This document shows, piece after piece, positions 19,130-28,363 of a stretch of 64,000 nucleotides of DNA (positions within the stretch are counted from its first letter, which is position 1; each line of letters begins with the position of its first letter). Origin of the DNA: Terriglobia bacterium (GTDB lineage: Bacteria; Acidobacteriota; Terriglobia; Terriglobales; Acidobacteriaceae); contig JAIQFH010000016.1 of assembly GCA_020073385.1 (NCBI GenBank), positions 56,672 to 120,671 on the forward strand, in the 5' to 3' direction. A program made the translations under genes and the position numbers. The notes beneath the pieces were generated by a model that saw nothing but the letters and a program-made list of their open reading frames with translations, was not told where the DNA came from and did no database searches.

Positions 19130-19158
19130 AACATAATTAAAATAATAGACATTATCAA
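19130..19158 (-). promoter_or_regulatory. promoter of the sulfonate-type transporter operon
   Basis: TTGATA (19158-19153) and TATGTT (19135-19130) on the minus strand are 17 bases apart. The spacer holds ATAAT-AGAC-ATTAT (19142-19155 region), a short inverted repeat. AT-richness stands out from the surroundings. It resembles the porin promoter at 16256-16284. Confidence 0.55.
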
Positions 19159-19370
19159 CGTAGGGGGTAAAGCAAACCATTTGCCACTTGCCACGAGTTG
19201 CTGGCTAGGCATGCGGATCGCTAAATCAGCAACTTAGGAGCAGGGAGACATTCGACAAAAAAGGCTGGTGTGCAAGTCATTGCAGTTTTTCTCCCGGCGT
19301 GGACGTGGCCCTTGTGGAAAAATCAGGCAGTTTTACGCTTTTTCTGCAACGCGCCAGGGAGCCAGCATCT

Positions 19371-20150
19371 TCAATTGCTAGCGACGCGGAGAATGATGAC
19401 TGTGACGTTGTCGGGGCCGCCACGCTCCAATGCTGCATTCACCAACTTCAGGCAAGCTTCGGGCGGAGGCTCGGCCAATGCGATGCGGCTGAGTTCAGCC
19501 TCCCCCACAACGCTCCAGAGCCCGTCAGTGCACAGCACTAGAACGTCGCCCGTTTCCAGCGGCACAGGCTGCTCTGGAGTATGAGGGATCACCTCGTGGC
19601 CAGATCCAAGCGCGGCGGTGAGGATGTGCCGTTGTGGGTGCGACTCGGCGTCTTCGGAGCGGACAATGCCGCTTTCCACCAGCCGCCCAACGTAGGAATG
19701 ATCACGCGTAAGCCGCGAAGTGGCACCGCCGCGAAGAAGGTACAGGCGGCTGTCTCCAATGTGGGCGAAATAGAGCTGGCGTTCGACGATCGAAAGGGCG
19801 GTGCAGGTGGTGCCCATTCCGGTGAATTGAGGATGTTGGGCTGCAAAACGCTGAATCGTGTCGTGGGCGGAGCGGAGTCCCGTCACCAGAGCGTTCTGCG
19901 GGTCATCGCTAAAGTCACGGTCGTAAACGAAGCGGACGGTTTCGACCGCGAGACGACTCGCCTCCTGCCCACCCTCATAACCGCCCATCCCGTCGGCGAT
20001 CACAGCCAGCCTGCCCTTGCGTGCGAATTCCTCGTCCGAGTCGGGCTCCCAGTAAAGACGCGAATCCTCATTGTTGACGCGCTGCCGCCCGATGTCAGTC
20101 AGGCTCGCGACTTCGAGTCCGGGTTTGGGGTGAATGCAATCAACCGGCAT
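19371..20150 (-). CDS. PP2C-family Ser/Thr protein phosphatase (Stp-like)
   Basis: A 259-aa soluble metal-dependent phosphatase that removes phosphate from Ser/Thr in targets of PknB-type kinases. Metal-binding and catalytic motifs are intact: GRQRVNNEDSR (Arg and Asp), VIADGMGGYEGG, GMGTTCTAL, FAHIGDSRLYLLR, LCTDGLW and RGGPDNVTVI. No kinase is adjacent, although a PknB-type kinase lies 37 kb away at 56747. The gene is single on the minus strand, downstream of a terminator at 20335-20362. Confidence 0.93.
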   Translation of the reverse strand: MPVDCIHPKPGLEVASLTDIGRQRVNNEDSRLYWEPDSDEEFARKGRLAVIADGMGGYEGGQEASRLAVETVRFVYDRDFSDDPQNALVTGLRSAHDTIQRFAAQHPQFTGMGTTCTALSIVERQLYFAHIGDSRLYLLRGGATSRLTRDHSYVGRLVESGIVRSEDAESHPQRHILTAALGSGHEVIPHTPEQPVPLETGDVLVLCTDGLWSVVGEAELSRIALAEPPPEACLKLVNAALERGGPDNVTVIILRVASN

Positions 20151-20334
20151 AAACAGGAAGTGCGAGCGGCAGAACCTGGGATGAGTTTGTGATCAGGTAA
20201 GACTCCGTGGAATTCACCGTCATTATAACGGAGCCTATCAACGCACATTCTGCGTTCATCTCAAGACCCAGACAAGAATTGTGTAGCCTACCACTTTCGG
20301 AAGTCGTTTGAACACCTCGATGGTTCTTATATGA

Positions 20335-20362
20335 AAAGAAAAAAGCCGCGACTGCTGCGGCT
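20335..20362 (-). terminator. rho-independent terminator of the small secreted protein gene
   Basis: On the minus strand AGCCGC (20362-20357) pairs with GCGGCT (20349-20344) around a short loop and is followed directly by a T-rich run (TTTTTTCTTTTC). It lies about 30 bases after the stop at 20394. Confidence 0.8.
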
Positions 20363-20393
20363 CTCTCCTCTGACCGGCTTGAAACCGAGGACA

Positions 20394-20777
20394 CTAGTTC
20401 GTTTTCGCGTTGTGCTTGTCTTTGTAGATGCGCTTGCTCATGTGATTGGCTTCGCGATTGAGCTTGTGCTGATCCTGCTTGGTCAGATGGCCGTTGTCCT
20501 TCGCCATGTCTTTCTTTTCGTTGTGCTGAAGGCGCTGTTCGCCGCGCTCCAGTCGCTTGGTTTCCCCAGGCGTGAGCTGACCGCTCTTTACGCCGTTTGC
20601 AATGCGATTCTGCTGGTGCGTCTCACGCCGGTTGACCTGGTTGACGCGTGGATGTTCGGGATCGACCTTACCGGGTCCGGCGCCAGAGGTCTTGTCTTGT
20701 TGCGCAGCAGCGGCTCCGGCGAACATCAAGCCACTCGCCGCAAGAACTAAGAGCGACTTCGTGATTTTGTTGGTCAT
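20394..20777 (-). CDS. small secreted protein with repeated LTxxE-type helices
   Basis: A 127-aa exported protein: signal peptide MTNKITKSLLVLAASGLMFAG..., then a charged, Lys/Asn/Gln-rich helical region. Two related segments are seen: RIANGVKSGQLTPGETKRLE and MAKDNGHLTKQDQHKLNREA, each a short helix-loop-helix with a polar loop, vaguely EF-hand-like in layout. I do not assign a function. ATG 20777 starts the signal peptide; the longer open frame upstream is not supported. A terminator follows. Confidence 0.7.
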   Translation of the reverse strand: MTNKITKSLLVLAASGLMFAGAAAAQQDKTSGAGPGKVDPEHPRVNQVNRRETHQQNRIANGVKSGQLTPGETKRLERGEQRLQHNEKKDMAKDNGHLTKQDQHKLNREANHMSKRIYKDKHNAKTN

Positions 20778-20967
20778 GTGACTCGTTGAACCCCCGCGAA
20801 GAAGTTTAGTTTTTCTCAACCCGCGCATTCGCGTTACCAAGGGGCACCTTACGAATACACGCAAAGTAACCGCTGCAGGTAATCAGCGAACGGTTACTCG
20901 TGGAAGCACTTGATTTGGCAAGTCCCCGCAGAACGAGTTAACATCGTCCACTTCCGAGGACCTGTTC

Positions 20968-22914
20968 ATGAGAGTTTCGTTTGACGTTCGTGCGGTGTGT
21001 CTTTTCACTCTTCTCTTCGCTGCTTCACACCCGTTAGCGCAACAAGCCGCCTCTTTGCCGAGTGAGACGCCGGAGAGGTTCGAGTCGGTCGCCGACAGCT
21101 TCGATTACGTTAAGCGCGACGTCATGATCCCGATGCGCGACGGAGTCAAGCTGCACACCGTGATCGTGATTCCGAAGGGCGCGAAGAGCGCACCGATCCT
21201 TCTGACCCGCACGCCTTACAACGCGAATGCGCAGCTCAGTCACGCCGCGAGTTCGCATCTTGGCCCGATTCTTAACGGATATGACAACGCCCTGGAAGTG
21301 ATCCTTGAAGGCGGATACATCCGGGTTGTGCAGGATGTCCGAGGCAAGTACGGCTCAGAGGGAGACTACGTCATGACGCGCCCGCTGCATGGGTCGCTGA
21401 ATCCAACGCCCGTCGATCACTCGACCGACACCTACGACACTATCGACTGGCTGGTGAAAAACGTTCCCGAGAGCAATGGGAAGGTGGGCATTCTGGGCAT
21501 TTCCTACGATGGATTTCTGCCATTGATGGCGCTGGTGAACCCCCATCCCGCGCTCAAAGTCGCGGTGCCCATGAATCCCATGGTGGATGGATGGATGGGC
21601 GACGACTGGTTCCACAACGGCGCATTTCGTGAGCAGAACATGCCTTACATCTACGAACAGGAAGCGACTCGCTCGAACTCCGAACACTGGTGGACAAATC
21701 ACTTTGACGATTACGACGTCTACATGGAAGCTGGATCGGCGGGCGAGCTAGGACGGCGTCACGGCCTCGAGCAGGTCGGATTCTGGCGGAAGCTGCTGGA
21801 GCATCCGAGTTACGACTCGTGGTGGCAGCAACAGGCGATGGACAAGATCCTCGCAGCTCAGCCCCTCAAAGTCCCGACGATGCTGGTCGACAGCCTCTGG
21901 GACCAGGAAGACATCTACGGCGCTCCGGCGGTATACAAGGCGCTGAAGCCGAAGGACACAGGCAACGACAAAGTGTTCCTGGTCATGGGCCCATGGCATC
22001 ACGGGCAGGAGATTGAAGATGCCAGTTCTCTGGGCGCGCTGAAGTTCGGCAGTGATACTGGCCGATACTTCCGCCTGAACATTCTGAAACCATTTCTGGA
22101 TCAGTATTTGAAAGATGGTGCGCCGAAGGCTGACGTAGCGAGGGTAACCGCATTTGAAACAGGAACGAATATCTGGCGCCGGTTGCCCTCATGGCCTGCG
22201 GGATGTGAGTCAGGATGTGCGGTCCATGCCAAGCCGCTGTATCTTGAAGCAGGACTCAAGGTGAGCTTTGACGCTCCCAAAGCCGGCGACGCCGCTTTCG
22301 ACGAGTACGTTTCTGATCCGGCGAAGCCAGTGCCGTATCGCGCGCGCCCGAGCCAGCCGGTCGGATACAGCGGCCGTTTCACCTGGCCACAGTGGCTGGT
22401 CGACGATCAGCGCGAAGCCTCGGGGCGTCCCGATGTCCTCGCGTTTGCATCTGATGTGTTGAAAGAGCCGGTGAAGATCAGCGGGCAGCCAGTGGTGAAT
22501 CTGACTGCCTCAACCAGCGGAACCGATTCAGATTGGGTTGTGAAGTTGATCGACGTTTATCCCGATGAGGTTGCAGACCAGGAAGAGATGGGCGGATATC
22601 AGTTGATGGTTTCGGCAGACATCTTCCGCGGCCGCTATCGTGAGAGCCTCGAGACGCCGAAGCCGATCGCACCCGACAAGCCGCTGCTCTATCGGTGGAC
22701 CTTGCCGACCGCGAACCACGTCTTTCTTCCGGGACACCGCATCATGGTGCAGGTGCAATCATCCTGGTTCCCGCTCTATGACCGCAATCCACAGACATTT
22801 GTGCCAAACATTTTCTGGGCCAAGCCCGGAGACTACAAGAAAGCCGTACAGCGCGTGTACCATTCGCCCGATCAGGCCAGCTTCATCGAATTACCAGTAG
22901 CGGACATGAAGTGA
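20968..22914 (+). CDS. CocE/NonD family hydrolase (X-Pro dipeptidyl-peptidase S15 type)
   Basis: A 648-aa secreted serine hydrolase. After the signal peptide, the alpha/beta-hydrolase domain begins with RDVMIPMRDGVKLHTVIVIPK; the oxyanion-hole region is QDVRGKYGSEG; the nucleophile Ser is in GILGISYDGF near residue 185; the acid and His are likely in LVDSLWDQED and VMGPWHHGQ. The C-terminal jelly-roll (about 420-640) is typical of cocaine esterase and alpha-amino-acid ester hydrolases. The ATG at 20968 follows GAGG at eight bases. Likely substrates are peptides or amino-acid esters; specificity is unknown. Confidence 0.9.
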   Translation: MRVSFDVRAVCLFTLLFAASHPLAQQAASLPSETPERFESVADSFDYVKRDVMIPMRDGVKLHTVIVIPKGAKSAPILLTRTPYNANAQLSHAASSHLGPILNGYDNALEVILEGGYIRVVQDVRGKYGSEGDYVMTRPLHGSLNPTPVDHSTDTYDTIDWLVKNVPESNGKVGILGISYDGFLPLMALVNPHPALKVAVPMNPMVDGWMGDDWFHNGAFREQNMPYIYEQEATRSNSEHWWTNHFDDYDVYMEAGSAGELGRRHGLEQVGFWRKLLEHPSYDSWWQQQAMDKILAAQPLKVPTMLVDSLWDQEDIYGAPAVYKALKPKDTGNDKVFLVMGPWHHGQEIEDASSLGALKFGSDTGRYFRLNILKPFLDQYLKDGAPKADVARVTAFETGTNIWRRLPSWPAGCESGCAVHAKPLYLEAGLKVSFDAPKAGDAAFDEYVSDPAKPVPYRARPSQPVGYSGRFTWPQWLVDDQREASGRPDVLAFASDVLKEPVKISGQPVVNLTASTSGTDSDWVVKLIDVYPDEVADQEEMGGYQLMVSADIFRGRYRESLETPKPIAPDKPLLYRWTLPTANHVFLPGHRIMVQVQSSWFPLYDRNPQTFVPNIFWAKPGDYKKAVQRVYHSPDQASFIELPVADMK

Positions 22915-22979
22915 GGTCGGGGCGGTTCGAATGGATCTCCTCACCTCGACATTACGTGGTTTACACGAAACTCGATACA

Positions 22980-23052
22980 GCCGCGAAGCGGCGGAATGTG
23001 AAAGCGCGGCACAGAAGTGCCGGGAAAGCGAAGCGAGTCCGCTTTAGCGGAC
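22980..23052. repeat. cluster of three small hairpins
   Basis: GCCGCGAAGCGGC (22980-22992), CGGCAC-AGAA-GTGCCG (23007-23022) and GTCCGCTTTAGCGGAC (23037-23052) follow one another between two co-directional genes. They may attenuate transcription or belong to the dispersed palindrome family seen elsewhere in the window. Confidence 0.6.
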
Positions 23053-23085
23053 GGCACCCTGGCACCAGCCAATCAGGTTTCCTGC

Positions 23086-24348
23086 ATGCGGAAGAACGTC
23101 GGATACGTCATCGCTCTGCTGCTGATGTCCACTCCCCTGTTCGCACAGAGCAAGCGTCTCTGGGTTCTGCAATCGTCCGGCGAGATGGTCGAATACGCCC
23201 CGACGACATTCGCCCCGAAGCTGCGCGTCAAGCTTCCCGCAGAAGCTGTAAAATCGCCCGCCAATATCTCGATCAACGGCCAGGGCCAGATTCTATTTGC
23301 GACCACCATCTCTCTGCCGCTTTCCGAGGCCGACACCGCGAGCCCGCACAAGCTATGGATCTGGAATGGTCACGCGCCAACTTCGATCGATCAGCCCGTC
23401 GAGCACAAGACGGAAGACCGCGGTTCGAATCAGGCAGTGACCGAATCGGCAGCAGTCCCTTATCTTTCCGCGGACGGAAACCATCTGTTCTGGTTTGCCA
23501 ACCAAACGCGGCGATTGCAGCGCGAAGAGGTCGATCTTTCCACTACCATCACTTTTCAGGCGTGGCAAACCGATCTCGAGGGCAAGGCGCGAGAGGAAGT
23601 GATCTCCACGAAACTGCCGGATTGCCGCTGTCCGACTGGAACATGCGAAGAGAGCTGCCCTATGTTCGCCGCTTGGACGCCTGAGGGCGGCGTCCAGAAT
23701 TTCTTTCTGACCACGCAGATCGTGGCTGGGCAGACCACAACCACGTACAAGGAGAGCACCCGATATCAATTCGAAGGCGGTAAATGGGCTGCGACCGCAC
23801 TGCCCGAACCGCTGCAGGGCGTGCTCGATGCAAACTTGACTGGGAGCATGATTGCGGAAGCGATCCCCGACACCGGCTGCTGCGGATGGTCGAACCAGAG
23901 CAATGATCAAACCCTTGTGCTGACAGACGGCAAGACTCACACCATCTTCGACGAGCAGGTGACATACAAGAACGCCGACTATGACGTGAGTTTCTTCACG
24001 ATGAACGCCCGCTTGTCCCCCGACGCGGCACGCGTCGCAATGACCATCGCCGCCACAGCACAAAGCAACAAGCCGATTCAATTATCAGAACAGGGACAGG
24101 CAAATCCTGAAGAGTCGCAGCTCATTCGTAAAGCATTGCTTGATCTGCCGGCCGTTGAGGTCAAGAGCGTGGAGGACACTCCGCGGCGGTTAGCGTTTGT
24201 TCCGCACGCGGCGTTGGTCGGATGGCTCAACGACAAGGAGTTGCTGATCATCGAAAATCACATGCTGGTCGCGTACAACGTAGGAACCGGGGCGCGGCGG
24301 AAGTCGACCGTGAAGGTAGAAGACGCTCTGCACGTGTTTCTGCGCTAA
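23086..24348 (+). CDS. secreted protein of unknown function, possible beta-propeller
   Basis: A 420-aa protein with a signal peptide (MRKNVGYVIALLLMSTPLFAQ). I do not recognise a family. Recurring strand-like segments such as LWVLQSSGEMVEYAP, NISINGQGQILFATT, PYLSADGNHLFWFAN and NARLSPDAARVAMTI resemble PD40/WD-type blades. A Cys-rich stretch CRCPTGTCEESCP (around residues 185-198) and a CC pair in TGCCGW could form disulfides. The start ATG 23086 begins the signal peptide; the frame upstream runs through the hairpin cluster and is unlikely to be coding. Confidence 0.65.
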   Translation: MRKNVGYVIALLLMSTPLFAQSKRLWVLQSSGEMVEYAPTTFAPKLRVKLPAEAVKSPANISINGQGQILFATTISLPLSEADTASPHKLWIWNGHAPTSIDQPVEHKTEDRGSNQAVTESAAVPYLSADGNHLFWFANQTRRLQREEVDLSTTITFQAWQTDLEGKAREEVISTKLPDCRCPTGTCEESCPMFAAWTPEGGVQNFFLTTQIVAGQTTTTYKESTRYQFEGGKWAATALPEPLQGVLDANLTGSMIAEAIPDTGCCGWSNQSNDQTLVLTDGKTHTIFDEQVTYKNADYDVSFFTMNARLSPDAARVAMTIAATAQSNKPIQLSEQGQANPEESQLIRKALLDLPAVEVKSVEDTPRRLAFVPHAALVGWLNDKELLIIENHMLVAYNVGTGARRKSTVKVEDALHVFLR

Positions 24349-24383
24349 CTCGGAATGAGCAAATCGGGAAAGCGAGAACGTAG

Positions 24384-24423
24384 GGACAGCCGCCTTCGGC
24401 TGTCCGCCGAGCGAAAGCTCGGC
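24384..24423. terminator. two tandem hairpins between convergent genes
   Basis: GGACAGCCG/CGGCTGTCC (24384-24392 with 24397-24405, 4-base loop) is followed by GCCGAGC-GAAA-GCTCGGC (24406-24423). They fill the short gap between two convergent genes and probably end transcription from both sides, although neither has a long T-run. Confidence 0.65.
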
Positions 24424-24425
24424 TC

Positions 24426-25847
24426 TCACATTCTTTCCCGAGGGTTCGCGCGGTAAATGATGTACCCGAGCACGTTCGCTCCCAACACCACTCCCGCAAT
24501 CTTCAGCGAATAGCGCCCAGAGTTCCCCACATTAATAATCGGGAAAACTGAGAGCACCACGAACAGAAGCGTGACCAGAAACCCCGAGATTGCAGCCACT
24601 CTGACGCCCAGACTCGCACGCAGTCCCCGCTCCCGCCGCGCCAGCACAGGAATCGCAAACAGCGCCAGGTAAGCGATTCCATAGAAGGTAAAGCTCCAGG
24701 TGAGAAGCAGTTCGAACGATTCATCATGACCCACTCCAATGAGCGAAGCGATCGCCACCACCAGCGTCGCTACTCCCAGAAACAGGACGGAGTTTACCGG
24801 CGTCTTGTATCGCGGATGCAGTCGCGAAAACCATTCCGGCAGCAAATGATCCCACCCTGCCACCATGGGAAGCCGCGTACTCGCGGTGAAAAAGGCGCAG
24901 AAGGTCGCCAGGTAGTAGATCAACAGAAACAGCACCGCCAGCGGCATGACAATCGTGTCCCCGCCCAAAGCGTGGAAGCCGCGGCTCAGTGCCTGCGGGA
25001 TGGGTGCAACCACATCTTCGGCCGAAGGTGGAACGAAAGCGAGGATCGCGCTCGTAGCGAGAATATAGATCAACGCGACGATGGGCGCCGCCAGCCAAAC
25101 TGAGCGAGGCAGGTGGCGTTCAGGATCGCGGCATTCTCCCGCAAAAACCGCGACGTACTCGAAGCCCGTCAGAGCCCCGAACATCATTTTGGTGAAAACG
25201 CTCAGACTAAAGAGCGTGAGAGGCGGAGCAACCAGCCGCAACGGATGATACTCATTCAGAGTACCGCGCCACACATTAACAAACGGGATCACGATGAGTG
25301 CGGCAATGGTGATCAGAAAAACTGCCGCCCCCACGTTGTTGATCCATTTGCCAATCCCTAGTCCAAGTCCAGCCACTGCCATGGTGGCTGCAATCATCAG
25401 CACGCACGCGGCAATGGTCGTGGCCTTGCTGGCCGTGATCCATGCCGCCGCCGGGGTCACATAAGGCAGGAACGAGACCGTCAACAGTCCGCCAATGCCG
25501 ACGTAGATAATTGCGTACAGCCATAAGTTCCAGGCCACCATAAAGCCAACCTGGTCACCAAATGCGAGCCGCGCCCATTCGTACAATCCGCCTTCGATCG
25601 GCAATCGCCTGTTCAGGTGCATGACGACGAGAGCTTGGGGAATAAAGAACGTCGCGATCGCCAGAATCCAGAAGACAACGTGAGAGGAGCCCGCTTTCAC
25701 CGCCGTTCCCATGTAATCGGCAACGATGATGATCAGCAGTTGCGCTAAGACAATGTCCCAGAGCCCGAGTTCCTTGCGGAGGGCAGAACTGTGGACTTTA
25801 ACTTCGGCCTCTGCCTGCAAGAGCGACGGATTCTCAGTGATAGGCAC
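24426..25847 (-). CDS. APC-superfamily amino acid permease
   Basis: A 473-aa inner-membrane transporter with about twelve hydrophobic helices. It begins LRKELGLWDIVLAQLLIIIVADYMGTAVKAG, where an unwound helix 1 usually carries the substrate-binding Gly motif; LPIEGGLYEWARLAFG corresponds to the conserved TM2-TM3 loop; GALTGFEYVAVFAGECRDPERHLPRSV matches the central TM6 motif of the group. Substrate is likely an amino acid or polyamine, exact identity unknown. It starts with GTG at 25847; no ATG is suitably placed. It lies downstream of the serine hydrolase gene on the same strand. Confidence 0.88.
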   Translation of the reverse strand: MPITENPSLLQAEAEVKVHSSALRKELGLWDIVLAQLLIIIVADYMGTAVKAGSSHVVFWILAIATFFIPQALVVMHLNRRLPIEGGLYEWARLAFGDQVGFMVAWNLWLYAIIYVGIGGLLTVSFLPYVTPAAAWITASKATTIAACVLMIAATMAVAGLGLGIGKWINNVGAAVFLITIAALIVIPFVNVWRGTLNEYHPLRLVAPPLTLFSLSVFTKMMFGALTGFEYVAVFAGECRDPERHLPRSVWLAAPIVALIYILATSAILAFVPPSAEDVVAPIPQALSRGFHALGGDTIVMPLAVLFLLIYYLATFCAFFTASTRLPMVAGWDHLLPEWFSRLHPRYKTPVNSVLFLGVATLVVAIASLIGVGHDESFELLLTWSFTFYGIAYLALFAIPVLARRERGLRASLGVRVAAISGFLVTLLFVVLSVFPIINVGNSGRYSLKIAGVVLGANVLGYIIYRANPRERM

Positions 25848-25866
25848 GATCTGTCTGAAGAAGGTG

Positions 25867-25906
25867 CCCCATCCTTGTCTCCGCGATCTGTGGCGACAGG
25901 GTGGGG
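25867..25906. repeat. imperfect inverted repeat
   Basis: CCCCATCCTTGTC (25867-25879) pairs with GACAGGGTGGGG (25895-25906) with one bulge, in the 70-base gap between two minus-strand genes. It could be a terminator of the serine hydrolase gene or a dispersed repeat. Confidence 0.5.
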
Positions 25907-25920
25907 ATTTTGACTTGCGA

Positions 25921-27522
25921 TCAATTTTTCCCGGCTGCTGCTACGGCGGGTTTCAGCAGCAAATCCTGATAGTCGAAGCTGAAGTCAGCCAGCGGCGAGA
26001 CCGCTGCCATCTTGGCGCTCTCCATTGATCCGTCGGGCTTTAGCGAGAACGTTACGAATGCATCCTCAATCGTGCGCACTCGCCAGTGCGCCTTGAAGGT
26101 GTCGTATTGCCAGGGTTGTAGGTCTCCGACCATGCTCGGCGTGTGATCGAAGCTGATCACCAGCCCACCATTCTCGAACCGTACCGTTATAGGCCCGTAC
26201 CACGCGTCGTTGTACGTTCCCGCATATTTCTCGAGAGGCAACGAGGGTTTGGAGTTGGCCGCACGCGCACCTTGGGCTATTTTCATCGCCTCCGCAGCTT
26301 CTTTCTCCTGGTGGTCTTTCACGGCTTTGAATGCACCGATCCAGTCCGTAGACGGCAGTTGCATATAGTGATCGAGAACGTGAAAGAGAATCGCATCGAA
26401 TGCGCCGTCCTCCTCGGCGTTCGTGAGAATTACGACTCCAATGTTCTCCTCCGGCACGAGCATGACGCGAGAAACGAATCCACCCACTCCTCCGGTATGC
26501 CCTACCAGCTTGCGCCCGTGATATTCGCGCAGTCCCCAGCCGAGCGCATAGTCGGCGAAGTTGGTCTTGAGTCCGGCCAACGCGGGCGGGGGATCCCCCG
26601 TCGGGAGAATCGTCTGCGGCGACCACATTTCCCGCGAGCGCTGTTCCGTGAACAAGCGTCCATCCCGATCAGTGAATTTCCCCCGATTCAACTGTAACTG
26701 CACCCACTTGGCCATGTCGGCCGCGCACGAGTTGATCGAACCCGCCGGCCCCACATTATCCAGATCCTCCAGCGGAATGACCTGCAGTTTGCCGTCAACG
26801 CGCGAATGCGGATAGGCGTAATCATCGCCGGGCTTGAAATCTTTGCTGCTGACTGTCGAATGCTTCATGCCCAGCAGCTCAAAAATACGTTGGCGCACGT
26901 AGTCGTCCCATGATGTTCCGGTGACTGCCGGAATGATCTGTCCGGCAGTCATATACAGAAGGTTGTCATAAGCGTAGTGGCTGCGGAAACTGGACTGCGG
27001 TTTCATGAACCGCAGCTTGTGGATGATCTCATCGCGGGTGTAGGTGGTATGCGGCCAGAACAGCAGATCCCCTTCTCCCAGTCCCATGCCGCTGCGGTGA
27101 GTGATCAGATCGCGGATCGTCATCTCGTGCGAAACGTAGGGATCGTACATCACAAAACCCGGAAGGCGCTCGTAGACGCGGTCATCCCATGAGAGCTTCC
27201 CCTGGTCGATGAGCGTCGCCAGCGCCGCAGTGGTAAACGCTTTGGTGTTCGACCCGATCGCGAACATGCTGAATTCGTCAACCGGCGTCGGATCGCCGAG
27301 TTTGCGCACACCGTAGCCTTTAGCCACAATGATCTTCCCGTCTTTCACAATCGCGACCGCCATTCCGGGTACGTCGAACGTTTTCATCGAATTCGCAACG
27401 TATCCGTCGAGATCCCCCGGTGGCGCGCTGGGCGCGGCGGCAGTTTGTGCCCACATCGAAACTCCGAGACTCAGCAAGGCGAACAAACATTTGAAGGTGC
27501 GGGGCAGATGATGTTTTCCCAT
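25921..27522 (-). CDS. class C beta-lactamase-fold serine hydrolase with DUF3471 domain
   Basis: A 533-aa secreted penicillin-binding-protein-like hydrolase. Signal peptide MGKHHLPRTFKCLFALLSLG...; beta-lactamase domain about 40-380 with SxxK nucleophile SNTK (FAIGSNTKAFTTAA), a YxN motif in HYAYDNLLY and the HTG triad GHTGG. A DUF3471-type lipocalin-like domain (about 410-520, KYAGTYNDAWYGPITVRFE) follows. Such proteins act as esterases or D-amino-peptidases more often than as antibiotic-resistance enzymes. ATG 27522 starts the signal peptide. Confidence 0.88.
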   Translation of the reverse strand: MGKHHLPRTFKCLFALLSLGVSMWAQTAAAPSAPPGDLDGYVANSMKTFDVPGMAVAIVKDGKIIVAKGYGVRKLGDPTPVDEFSMFAIGSNTKAFTTAALATLIDQGKLSWDDRVYERLPGFVMYDPYVSHEMTIRDLITHRSGMGLGEGDLLFWPHTTYTRDEIIHKLRFMKPQSSFRSHYAYDNLLYMTAGQIIPAVTGTSWDDYVRQRIFELLGMKHSTVSSKDFKPGDDYAYPHSRVDGKLQVIPLEDLDNVGPAGSINSCAADMAKWVQLQLNRGKFTDRDGRLFTEQRSREMWSPQTILPTGDPPPALAGLKTNFADYALGWGLREYHGRKLVGHTGGVGGFVSRVMLVPEENIGVVILTNAEEDGAFDAILFHVLDHYMQLPSTDWIGAFKAVKDHQEKEAAEAMKIAQGARAANSKPSLPLEKYAGTYNDAWYGPITVRFENGGLVISFDHTPSMVGDLQPWQYDTFKAHWRVRTIEDAFVTFSLKPDGSMESAKMAAVSPLADFSFDYQDLLLKPAVAAAGKN

Positions 27523-27606
27523 AGTGTGTCTGTAGCTGAAGACGCCGAGATTAGAACACACACGCGGCAAATTTCCGAGTGCTCACTTTGGCGGAAAGCG
27601 GAAGAA

Positions 27607-27642
27607 AGCCGGGAGTCGAGAGCGGCAGGATGACTCCCGGCT
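27607..27642 (-). terminator. terminator after the 55-aa protein gene
   Basis: AGCCGGGAGTC (27607-27617) and GACTCCCGGCT (27632-27642) form an 11-bp perfect stem starting 12 bases after the stop at 27654. On the minus strand it runs into TTTCTTCC, a short pyrimidine tract. Confidence 0.75.
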
Positions 27643-27653
27643 GATCAGACGGA

Positions 27654-27821
27654 TCAATTCATGCGGTCCGAGACTACGGCAGTGATGTAGTCGAGCAGGT
27701 GATCGATATCAAGTTCACTCTCCAGCAACTCCTGCATTTCAGAAGCGCTGAAACCACTTCTGGCCGCGGCTTCCTGAAGAAGGTCGCTGTAATCGGTCGC
27801 CTGGCTGCGGTAAAAGTTCAT
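27654..27821 (-). CDS. small acidic protein, unknown function
   Basis: A 55-aa protein beginning MNFYRSQATDYSDLLQ, then acidic amphipathic helices (SASEMQELLESELDIDHLLDY). A strong CAGGAG ribosome-binding site before ATG 27821 and a clean terminator after the stop make it a real, separately transcribed gene. The acidic helical composition suggests a protein-protein interaction role. I know no family for it. The open frame continues upstream to 28040, but the internal start is clearly preferred. Confidence 0.7.
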   Translation of the reverse strand: MNFYRSQATDYSDLLQEAAARSGFSASEMQELLESELDIDHLLDYITAVVSDRMN

Positions 27822-27975
27822 TGCGTGCTCCTGGAATCTGTTGGTTGTCGGTGATAAAGAGGGGCAGGGCGAGACACACGGGAAATCCCCCCCGGGAGCC
27901 CAGAGTACTCGCCAGACTGCCCCCCTTCCTGCTTCGCACACGCGAAGCAAGCTTGAGTGCAGCCAGCCGTCAGGT

Positions 27976-28275
27976 TTAGCGCCGGATGGAACGAAAAAGA
28001 ATGGGCCGGAAGTTGGGATCCAGATGTGTGAACACGACATCGGACTCGAGATCTGGATGCCAGAACTGAGCGATCTTGGGAAACTGGAACAACGCCGCTA
28101 CGGCGACTGCAGGAGGTGCCGTCGTGCCCCGGGCGTGCACCACCAATGGAGCAGTCCCTTGATGGAACGCCGTGTCGGGCAGATCAACGTCGGGCAGCAC
28201 CACGATCAACAGCATGATGAACACAAGGCAGCTGAGCATGACGAGCGTCGGGCCTTTGACCTTCCACCGCGACAT
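27976..28275 (-). CDS. small single-pass membrane protein, unknown
   Basis: A 99-aa protein with one strong helix near the N-terminus (LVMLSCLVFIMLLIVVLP, about residues 11-28) and a mostly hydrophobic remainder ending in a basic tail. No family is recognised. The frame is open to 28380, but a start at 28275 places a short basic segment before the helix and avoids overlap with the MBL-fold gene. It is on the same strand as the genes either side. Confidence 0.45.
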   Translation of the reverse strand: MSRWKVKGPTLVMLSCLVFIMLLIVVLPDVDLPDTAFHQGTAPLVVHARGTTAPPAVAVAALFQFPKIAQFWHPDLESDVVFTHLDPNFRPILFRSIRR

Positions 28276-28363
28276 AGTTGAACTGTTTTGCCAGAGTTTG
28301 CTGCTGAAGTCAATCCCTCGGATGTGCCGTATCCCCAAAAAGGGGCACTCCAAACCCGCCAAA

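Noticed and set aside
25921..27522. Antibiotic-resistance beta-lactamase
   Set aside because: The class C fold is present, but the DUF3471 domain and overall length fit the esterase/peptidase side of the family.
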